From Desulfobacteraceae bacterium (GTDB lineage: Bacteria; Desulfobacterota; Desulfobacteria; Desulfobacterales; Desulfobacteraceae), in the NCBI GenBank assembly GCA_003354055.1, contig PIVQ01000239.1:1-9601 (forward strand): a stretch of DNA of 9,601 bases, in the 5' to 3' direction. The position numbers and the translations under genes are program-made. Under the pieces are notes generated by a model that saw nothing but the letters and a program-made list of their open reading frames with translations, made no database searches and was not told the origin of the DNA. This document shows, piece after piece, positions 1-5,878 of the stretch; position 1 is the stretch's first letter; the number at the start of each line of letters is the position of its first letter.

Positions 1-812
1 ATTTCCAGCAGGAGAACGGCAATGGTAAACATGAAAATCAGCCACCCTTCAAAATCATGGAAAAACCCTTCCACAACGCTGGAACCGAATTTTTCAGACA
101 GGATGCCTGTCAAGGCGATCCTTAGGGAATTTGTCAATATGGTCAAAGGAATGGAAGAGACGACAATAATTATCTTTTTCCATACAGTTGTCTTATGGAA
201 ATAGGCAACCAGCACACTGAGCACCAGCATGGGAAACAGGTATCTTAAGCCGCTGCATGCGTCCACGACCTGCAGCTGGGTAAATCCGAGATCTATGACA
301 TTGCCCTCCCGAAAAGCGCTCATGCCGTATGCCTGCATCATCATGACTCCTATCTTTGACGATATGAGTTTTAAGGCCAGGGTGATTTTAAAATTGAAAA
401 AATTGGGTAAGGGGAACATGGTTAAAATCAGGCAGATGGGGAAAAGTATGATTTTTACTTTTTCAAAGCCTAAGTTGAGAATACAAATTCCCAGCAAAAG
501 GATCCATGAGGAAATGTAGTGGATGTAAAATTCACCGCCAAGTTCGCCCAGCCAGTAGAAAACAACCCCTGCAGCAAGGGGTAAAAAACCGAGCCATGTC
601 GGAATTGACCTTTGGTTTAAGAAGTCTTGCCTTTTTTCCCATAGAAGATACAAAATAATAACGGGAACAAGATAACAGTATGAATAGTCGGGTTGTGCCC
701 ACCATTTTACCATTGTTGAAAAAGATGAATAGTAGAGCCCGGCAAATAGAAAAAAGTAGATTCCCATAATGGCTATTACCGGAAAATAAGAAATCGATGA
801 TTTTTTATCCAT
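1..812 (-). CDS. xrtD: Exosortase, XrtD-like (VPLPA/PEP-CTERM protein-sorting transpeptidase), 3' end cut by window
   Basis: Exosortases are polytopic inner-membrane cysteine transpeptidases that cut the C-terminal sorting tail (PEP-CTERM, VPLPA-CTERM and relatives) of secreted proteins, usually in exopolysaccharide-producing bacteria. The visible 270 residues contain about eight hydrophobic segments. The family's three catalytic motifs are all present: Cys186 in VVDACSGLRYLFP, Arg231 in TNSLRI and His252 in FFHDFEGW. The wording around Cys and His, plus FPLPNFF near residue 133, resembles the VPLPA-specific XrtD subgroup as I remember it; XrtA is the alternative. XrtD proteins are often fused to a C-terminal EpsI domain. 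The frame is still open at position 1, so that domain could follow, but it is not visible. The ATG at 812 lies two bases after the preceding stop and has AGGTGG seven bases upstream, so the gene is translationally linked to the glycosyltransferase before it. Exosortase identity is near certain; the subtype is probable. Confidence 0.93.
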   Translation of the reverse strand, partial: MDKKSSISYFPVIAIMGIYFFLFAGLYYSSFSTMVKWWAQPDYSYCYLVPVIILYLLWEKRQDFLNQRSIPTWLGFLPLAAGVVFYWLGELGGEFYIHYISSWILLLGICILNLGFEKVKIILFPICLILTMFPLPNFFNFKITLALKLISSKIGVMMMQAYGMSAFREGNVIDLGFTQLQVVDACSGLRYLFPMLVLSVLVAYFHKTTVWKKIIIVVSSIPLTILTNSLRIALTGILSEKFGSSVVEGFFHDFEGWLIFMFTIAVLLLE

Positions 813-814
813 AA

Positions 815-2041
815 TCAGGCCACCTGCTCAACCTTGTTTAACACCTGTAAATATTGATTTGCCAGTTTGTCGCGGTTGTAAAATTTTTTAACAAAGCCTC
901 TGCCGTTGCCTGACAAATGTTTGCAAAGTGATCTGTTATCGTAGAGTTTGAGCACGGCCGCTGCCAGCTCGTGTTCATTTTCAGGTTCTATGCAGATACC
1001 GCAGTTTGCAGCCTCTATAATTTGTTTGCTCTCACCCTCAACCCCATGGATAATAGGTCTTTCCATGGCCATGATTTCAAAGATCTTGGATGGAATAACC
1101 GTTTTAAAAAGATCGGATTTGCAAAGCAGGACCATGCAGGCGTCGGACGCTGCTATAAAGGCCGGCATATGCTTTTTGGGCTGCTGGCCGATCATCAGGA
1201 TATTGTCCAGGCCGAGCGATTTTTTCTTTTGCGCAAGATTTTGTTTAGTGGCACCGTCACCCACAAGCATGAAGCGTATCTCCGTGCGGTCTTTGAGTAT
1301 GACCGCCGCCCTTAACACAGTATCAAGGCCGTGGGCCATTCCGTGGGTCCCGATAAAAGAGACCACAAATTTATCCTGAAGACCCCATTGTTCAATAATC
1401 GGATTATCTCCTTTAAAACCCTTGAACTGATCCATGTCGGCACCGTTGGTTACAATGGTAATCAAATCGGATCTCTTGCCACGGCCTTCGATATATTTTT
1501 TAAACGACTTGGTTACAGAGACGATATGATCGGCCTTCTTATACATAAAGGTTTCAATGGCTTTTAGAACCATGGTGATTGTACCCTGCTTTAAGGCACC
1601 CACTGCAATGATTGACTCCGGCCACAGATCCCTTATCTCAAGCACCCAGGGGCATTTTTTCAATTTTGATATGAAATAGCCTGAAAGTCCGCAGAAAAAC
1701 TGCGGAGACGTGGACGCAACAATATCAACATTCCGTACCTGTGTGCTCATTAATATTGAAGAGAACATAAAGGAGATGTAGTTGATAATCCGCTTAAAAA
1801 AACCTTTATTGGCACTTAGATAGGTCTTAACCCGCAAAATCCGGATTCCCTCCTTTTCCTCCCATTGCCGCAGCCTGTTGGCATATCCCGGATAAACAAC
1901 GCCGTTGGGGTGATTGGGCACACAGGTAATTACCGTAACCTCAGCTCCCTGTTTGACCCATCTTTTTGCATTTTCATAGGTGCGGGATGCAGGCGCATTG
2001 ACCTCGGGTGGAAAATAATGGCTTAAAAAAACGATGTGCAT
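815..2041 (-). CDS. GT4-family glycosyltransferase, WbuB-like
   Basis: A 408-residue GT-B-fold glycosyltransferase, probably transferring a nucleotide-activated sugar to a lipid-linked intermediate at the cytoplasmic face. The N-terminal domain opens with HIVFLSHYFPPE (residues 2-13) and an R20 acceptor-loop motif (NAPASRTYE). EIRDLWPES (135-143) and VTNGAD (197-202) are typical of the WbuB/aminosugar-transferase branch. The donor half has FIGTHGMAHGLD (229-240), VGDG (260-263) and PSKIFEIMAM (317-326), where E322 is the second Glu of the EX7E motif; the first Glu is replaced, as is common in this branch. An in-frame ATG at 2143 would add 34 residues, but these lie inside the preceding gene and match nothing in the family. 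The ATG at 2041 has AGGAG eight bases upstream and gives the canonical N-terminus. The gene starts two bases after the heparinase-like gene's stop and ends two bases before the exosortase. Sugar specificity cannot be read from the sequence. Confidence 0.92.
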   Translation of the reverse strand: MHIVFLSHYFPPEVNAPASRTYENAKRWVKQGAEVTVITCVPNHPNGVVYPGYANRLRQWEEKEGIRILRVKTYLSANKGFFKRIINYISFMFSSILMSTQVRNVDIVASTSPQFFCGLSGYFISKLKKCPWVLEIRDLWPESIIAVGALKQGTITMVLKAIETFMYKKADHIVSVTKSFKKYIEGRGKRSDLITIVTNGADMDQFKGFKGDNPIIEQWGLQDKFVVSFIGTHGMAHGLDTVLRAAVILKDRTEIRFMLVGDGATKQNLAQKKKSLGLDNILMIGQQPKKHMPAFIAASDACMVLLCKSDLFKTVIPSKIFEIMAMERPIIHGVEGESKQIIEAANCGICIEPENEHELAAAVLKLYDNRSLCKHLSGNGRGFVKKFYNRDKLANQYLQVLNKVEQVA

Positions 2042-2043
2042 GA

Positions 2044-3762
2044 CTATTTCTCCTGAAAAGTGTTCTCCTGAAAAGTGGTAAATTCCCAGCCGCAGACATA
2101 TGGCAAAGCAGCCCGGGCTGCATTGAATTCCAGCACCGTGCACCCATGTTTTCTCCCAAATTCAGGGCAGTACCATCCTTTTTTCTTTTCGATTTTGCCC
2201 TGTTTGATTCCAGCCCGGTCGATCAGGGTTATTTTCAAAAGCACCTCCTCGTTAAAACTGATTTGTGCCTCATTGTTATTGATCTCAAGATTCAGCATGG
2301 GGTTGATATGCAATCGTGATTGAACCGAGTGGATGCCGAAGCCATAGATAATGTCTTTTATCAGCCAGTCAGACCCTTTGCAGATCACTTCCCGGAAATG
2401 AACGGGGCGACCCTTCAGGCGGGTATATCCGTTGTGCCCCCCCCTGAAAAAAAGGGTATGATCGTCAAGCTGACAGCAGTAGGGTTGCAGGGGATCGGCT
2501 TTTAATGCGCATCTGTGGGAGCCCCAGACTTCAGATTGGTTTTCTCCATCAATCGTCACCGTATTATGTCCCTTATTGCCCCTGTTGTATCTTCTGCGGG
2601 AATTGTCTTCATATCCGGCACATCCGGAATCAACAATGACCCTTATCCCCCTGATACAAAGCTCAAAACTTAAGGTGTCGCAATGGGAATGCCCGGGCTG
2701 GTAATCAGGTCCGACAGGGCCGCAGTCAATTATCATTTTATCGTTGTTTGACGGGGAGAGAATGTAATATCCTGTTTCAGACAGGGCACAGAACTTGTCA
2801 CTTAAAACAGACACCGGTTTACCGGTGATCCGCTCATAGTAGGTTAAAATATCGATAGGATCTGCTTCAATACCAAAGGCGGCATCGTTAAAAAGAGCGA
2901 TTTTACCATCGGGAAAACACATCAGTGACAGGTATGAGGCCATTTTACCGGATAAGTCCGTTAATTTTTTGGCAAGCTGTTTTAGTGCGGGATTATTGAC
3001 GGAAACCAGGATATTTAAAAGATCAAGACAATCCTCCAGGATCATGGAATGATACATGGGGCTTCTTTCAAAATGGCCGCCATCATCCAGAATCTGCTCA
3101 GAAAGTTCCTGTTCAATGATGTTTCGTCCAAGGCCAAGCCAGCGGTCCGCATCTGTTCCCCGGAAGAACAGGCCCATAAACATGAGGGCTTTGCCATTTT
3201 TAAACAGATGATTTCCCATAAGATGATATTCCAGGTGTTTTTCAAGCCAGAGGCACTGCTGCTTTAAGGTGTGTGAAATGATTGTAAGCTCTTTTTGCCC
3301 GGTATCGGCGGATTGCAGAAACTTGAGCCAGTTTACGATTCTAAGTGATGTGGGAAACGGATCCCAGGCATCCGGGGTTGATACAGGGTTGTTTGTAATC
3401 CAGTCGATCATGAGATGAATGCAAACCTTTTTATCAGGAGTTGGTACACAAAGAAGGTATTGAAAATAATTCAGGTTGTACCGCCAGAGTCTGTCCATTT
3501 TGGGGGCGTTCCAGTCAATCGTCCTGCCAAACGCACATTTCTTATTTAAAAATATGAAGCAATTTTGCTCTATATCCCTTTTGTCCCATTGCCTGTATTG
3601 AATGAATGACGCAGGTCGTTCAAGGCCGACCCATTGCGAATGGCAATTTTTTATTTTGCCGGGGGGTGCCAGTTTCCCACGGAGCAGGTAAAACAGGCGG
3701 TAATAAATCTGTTTGGCCTTTAAATCCATAAGGGTCCTGAAAAAAAGATAAAGTCGTTTCAT
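2044..3762 (-). CDS. Heparinase II/III-family protein (putative uronic-acid polysaccharide lyase)
   Basis: A 572-residue protein with the two-part architecture of heparinase II/III proteins: a helical toroid-like N-terminal domain (about 1-320) and a C-terminal beta-sandwich (about 330-560). Residues matching the family's active-site positions are visible: Asn184-His185 (MGNHLFKNG), Tyr237-His238 (ERSPMYHSM), His358/His360/Asp362 (QPGHSHCDTLSFE) and His399 (GHNTVTIDGENQSEVW). Known members cleave heparin, heparan or alginate-like polymers by beta-elimination. Members inside exopolysaccharide clusters have no firmly known role and may trim or edit the polymer. No signal peptide is visible, which fits cytoplasmic action poorly with a secreted polymer. 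The ATG at 3762 has no clear Shine-Dalgarno sequence, but it gives the family-like N-terminus (RTLMDLKAKQIYYRL). A second ATG at 3729 (Met12) is preceded by AGGA at five bases. A G8 tract and T7 tract lie near codons 437-443. The last residues repeat as TFQEN/TFQEK because of a DNA duplication. Confidence 0.9.
   Translation of the reverse strand: MKRLYLFFRTLMDLKAKQIYYRLFYLLRGKLAPPGKIKNCHSQWVGLERPASFIQYRQWDKRDIEQNCFIFLNKKCAFGRTIDWNAPKMDRLWRYNLNYFQYLLCVPTPDKKVCIHLMIDWITNNPVSTPDAWDPFPTSLRIVNWLKFLQSADTGQKELTIISHTLKQQCLWLEKHLEYHLMGNHLFKNGKALMFMGLFFRGTDADRWLGLGRNIIEQELSEQILDDGGHFERSPMYHSMILEDCLDLLNILVSVNNPALKQLAKKLTDLSGKMASYLSLMCFPDGKIALFNDAAFGIEADPIDILTYYERITGKPVSVLSDKFCALSETGYYILSPSNNDKMIIDCGPVGPDYQPGHSHCDTLSFELCIRGIRVIVDSGCAGYEDNSRRRYNRGNKGHNTVTIDGENQSEVWGSHRCALKADPLQPYCCQLDDHTLFFRGGHNGYTRLKGRPVHFREVICKGSDWLIKDIIYGFGIHSVQSRLHINPMLNLEINNNEAQISFNEEVLLKITLIDRAGIKQGKIEKKKGWYCPEFGRKHGCTVLEFNAARAALPYVCGWEFTTFQENTFQEK
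2048..2077 (-). repeat. Perfect 15-bp tandem duplication over a ribosome binding site
   Basis: On the coding strand the unit CACTTTTCAGGAGAA occurs twice, head to tail, with no mismatch. It encodes the last residues of the heparinase-like protein (TFQEN then TFQEK). Each copy contains AGGAGAA, so the glycosyltransferase starting at 2041 has two Shine-Dalgarno sequences 15 bases apart. Only the proximal one is at the normal distance of about eight bases. Because the unit is a multiple of three, the duplication adds five residues without shifting the frame. It looks like a recent slippage product. Confidence 0.95.
2437..2453 (-). repeat. Homopolymer tract (coding-strand T7, CA, G8) inside the heparinase-like gene
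   Basis: The plus strand reads eight C, then TG, then seven A. In the coding direction this is TTTTTTTCAGGGGGGGG, spanning codons for Leu-Phe-Phe-Arg-Gly-Gly at about residues 437-442. Runs of this length are prone to slipped-strand mispairing. A one-base change would shift the frame about 130 codons before the stop and remove most of the C-terminal beta-sandwich. In this sequence the frame is intact. Confidence 0.9.
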
Positions 3763-3803
3763 AGAAAGAGGGGGGCTGACTGGATTAATCCTGATTAAAA
3801 ATT

Positions 3804-4802
3804 CTAATTACCGATGATTGTATTCATTCTGAAAAACTTCCAAGTGAAAATGACGGCATCCGTCACTCCTTTGTCCCTGATATTTCTCATTATGTGATAG
3901 GCGCCGTCCTGGACTCTGTACCGGCGCATCCTGGTTTTAGACAGCGGCCTGCCCGGCCCGTTAAACGCGCACACATATCCGTGCCGTTTCAAACCTGAAC
4001 GGGCAATTGTTTCAATACCGGATATCTCTTTTGGGGTCAGTTTTTCTTTATACTTGTTTTTATTGGTAGAAATGATTTGGGTGCTGCCTGCTGCATCTCC
4101 GAATTTTTCAGTGGATTTGTTCAGGGTGAGCATGTTTTTATCATACGCAACGGAAAGGAACCTGCATATGGCCTTTATGCTGTTTTCAGGGTCCTGGATA
4201 AGGTCTTCGTATTTAATTTCAAAATAATCGTTTCGCATATCAAAAGAGGCGTTGCGGGCCTCCTGTACGGTGTTAGCCCATCTTTGGGCAGTCCTGTAGA
4301 CATTGCTCTTCCAGGCCTTTTTTGCCGATGCGCAGCAATCTCTCACATCTCTGACGATATGGATAAATTTTGATTGGGGGAATTTTTTTTTGATCCGGGA
4401 GATATACCGCGTATTGGCAGGGGACTTGTCTCCCCAGATCTGTCCTTGGGTATACCCTGAATAGTATTTTATCATTACTTCGAACACGTCTTCCACGTGA
4501 TGTTTGCTGCAGCCGGAATACCAGTCATTCAGGGAGATGACATTTCTTCGTTGCTTCATGTGGATAAAAAAAGGCTCATTCACGGCATTGGCATAAAATC
4601 TTTTAAAATTTTGTTTTACAGACAGGTCCCCGTATCTGTTTTCCTGCATAATCCACATGGGTAACACATTGGATTCAACATTCGGGATTGTTATCTGCGT
4701 ATTTGCATTGAGAATCGCTCTGAGCAGTTTTGTGCCGGATCTGCCAAAACCAACGATGAACAAAGGACCTTTAAATGGCGTTTTTTCTATAGTTGCAGTC
4801 AT
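3804..4802 (-). CDS. Sulfotransferase (PAPS-dependent type, probable polysaccharide sulfation)
   Basis: A 332-residue P-loop sulfotransferase of the bacterial Sulfotransfer_3-like type. It would move a sulfuryl group from PAPS to a hydroxyl or amine, most likely on a sugar of the glycan made by this cluster. The 5'-phosphosulfate-binding loop is GFGRSGTKLLR (residues 18-28). GDKSP (124-128) is the family's catalytic-side motif. The 3'-phosphate-binding segment is IVRDVRDCCASA (149-160), with Arg151 and Ser159 at the expected positions, followed by YFEIKYEDLIQDPE (193-206). No signal peptide or membrane segment is visible, so it should act in the cytoplasm. The ATG at 4802 overlaps the stop of the upstream glycosyltransferase (ATGA), so translation is likely coupled. 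A run of nine A on the coding strand (plus 4383-4391) encodes KKK near residues 138-140. Family assignment is firm; the acceptor is unknown and could also be a lipid or protein. Confidence 0.93.
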   Translation of the reverse strand: MTATIEKTPFKGPLFIVGFGRSGTKLLRAILNANTQITIPNVESNVLPMWIMQENRYGDLSVKQNFKRFYANAVNEPFFIHMKQRRNVISLNDWYSGCSKHHVEDVFEVMIKYYSGYTQGQIWGDKSPANTRYISRIKKKFPQSKFIHIVRDVRDCCASAKKAWKSNVYRTAQRWANTVQEARNASFDMRNDYFEIKYEDLIQDPENSIKAICRFLSVAYDKNMLTLNKSTEKFGDAAGSTQIISTNKNKYKEKLTPKEISGIETIARSGLKRHGYVCAFNGPGRPLSKTRMRRYRVQDGAYHIMRNIRDKGVTDAVIFTWKFFRMNTIIGN

Positions 4803-5878
4803 CTTTTTTCCCGGGTCAGCAAGTTTGAATAATAGGTTTCAGCAGCTTTTTTTGAGAATGCGGATGTAAACTTATTAAAATTATTTTGAATCATTGTTTC
4901 TTTTAAATGGCTGTTGTCCAGAATCTTTTTAATGGCCTTCGCCAAAGAGTCTATTTGCAGGGGGAAAACAAGCAGGCCGTTGATACCGTCTAAAATCATA
5001 TCAGGCAAGGCGCCTGTGGGAGTGGTGATGACAGGCAGTCCGGCCCGCAGTGATTCAATCACCACATAGGGCATGCCCTCTTTATACGAAGGTAATAAAA
5101 GCATTGCTGAACGGGAGTAGAGATCATTTAATTTTTCTTGAGATTGTACACGTCCCATTATTTTCACGCGGCATTTGCAGGTGCGTGCCGCTGATTTTAA
5201 AGCGTCAAGATCCGGTCCTTCACCTGCAAATACCAGTTCTATATTTGACATGCCAAGATGGTCAACTGCCTTTAAAATTTCAAACACCCCTTTTTCTCTG
5301 ACAATGCGTCCCACAAAAAGCAGGGTGGTTCTTTCCGTATTCTTTCGTTTTACAATCCGGTTATGGGGCAGGTAATTGCAAAACAACTCCCATGGTATTT
5401 CAGGGAAAAACCGTTCAAAGCCTTGACCTTGCTCATTTGAAAGAAAATGGATTGAATCAGCCTTTTTCAGTATCTGTGATACAAGCCACCCGATTGAATT
5501 GGTTTTTAAAAAGGGCATGGTTGCAAAAGCGCCGCCATGGAAAAAGACTCTGATTTTCTTATTCCCGGTTTTTTTCAGGCTCAGCAGGACAATTAGTAAT
5601 TTTATAAATGCTGCCGGATAAATTGAGGTGTTGATAAAAACATGGCTGTGGTGTCGTGCTTTTCTTACCAAAAGACAATTTACAAAAACGGTAATCGTTT
5701 TAGGGGTGAATAGATTTCTGATGGCCGTATCCATTGATCCCGGATCATAAATTGAGGCGTCACGGAATACATCCAAGGCTGCCATTACTCCCATATGACA
5801 GGCAACGCCGCCAAGATACCCGCGTTTAGGATCAGGCCCTACAATGAGTGGGTGCTTATGTTTTTTTTGGGTGTTCAT
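4799..5878 (-). CDS. GT4-family glycosyltransferase
   Basis: A 359-residue retaining GT-B glycosyltransferase. The N-terminal domain contains the glycine-rich acceptor/donor loop KRGYLGGVACHM (18-29) and FFHGGAF (112-118). The donor domain has LFVGRIVREKGVFEIL (187-202), where Arg191 and Lys196 fit the phosphate-binding residues, then FAGEGPD (217-223) and a complete EX7E motif: Glu267 and Glu275 in KEGMPYVVIESLRAGLPV. Length and motif order are normal for GT4. The ATG at 5878 overlaps the previous stop (ATGA) and has GGAG about eight bases upstream, at the edge of a short duplication. A run of eight A lies just after the start codon (plus 5861-5868). The 3' end overlaps the sulfotransferase start by four bases. 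It probably adds one sugar of the repeat unit; which sugar cannot be told. Confidence 0.92.
   Translation of the reverse strand: MNTQKKHKHPLIVGPDPKRGYLGGVACHMGVMAALDVFRDASIYDPGSMDTAIRNLFTPKTITVFVNCLLVRKARHHSHVFINTSIYPAAFIKLLIVLLSLKKTGNKKIRVFFHGGAFATMPFLKTNSIGWLVSQILKKADSIHFLSNEQGQGFERFFPEIPWELFCNYLPHNRIVKRKNTERTTLLFVGRIVREKGVFEILKAVDHLGMSNIELVFAGEGPDLDALKSAARTCKCRVKIMGRVQSQEKLNDLYSRSAMLLLPSYKEGMPYVVIESLRAGLPVITTPTGALPDMILDGINGLLVFPLQIDSLAKAIKKILDNSHLKETMIQNNFNKFTSAFSKKAAETYYSNLLTREKR

Noticed and set aside
1..519. Plus-strand open frames at 22-204 and 229-519
   Set aside because: Antisense to the exosortase, whose catalytic motifs occupy this stretch on the minus strand.
948..1379. Plus-strand open frame of 143 codons (and an overlapping 114-codon frame at 971-1315)
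   Set aside because: Lies wholly antisense to the conserved donor domain of the GT4 gene at 815-2041, shows no domain pattern and has no ribosome binding site; a shadow frame.
2042..2143. 34-codon N-terminal extension of the WbuB-like glycosyltransferase
   Set aside because: It overlaps the heparinase-like gene in another frame and resembles nothing in the family, while the ATG at 2041 has a good ribosome binding site and gives the standard N-terminus.
3763..3803. Perfect 10-bp palindrome GGATTAATCC (3782-3791) in the widest intergenic gap, possible operator or internal promoter
   Set aside because: Short AT-centred palindromes are frequent by chance; no -10/-35 pair or stem with a U-run accompanies it, so I cannot support a regulatory call.
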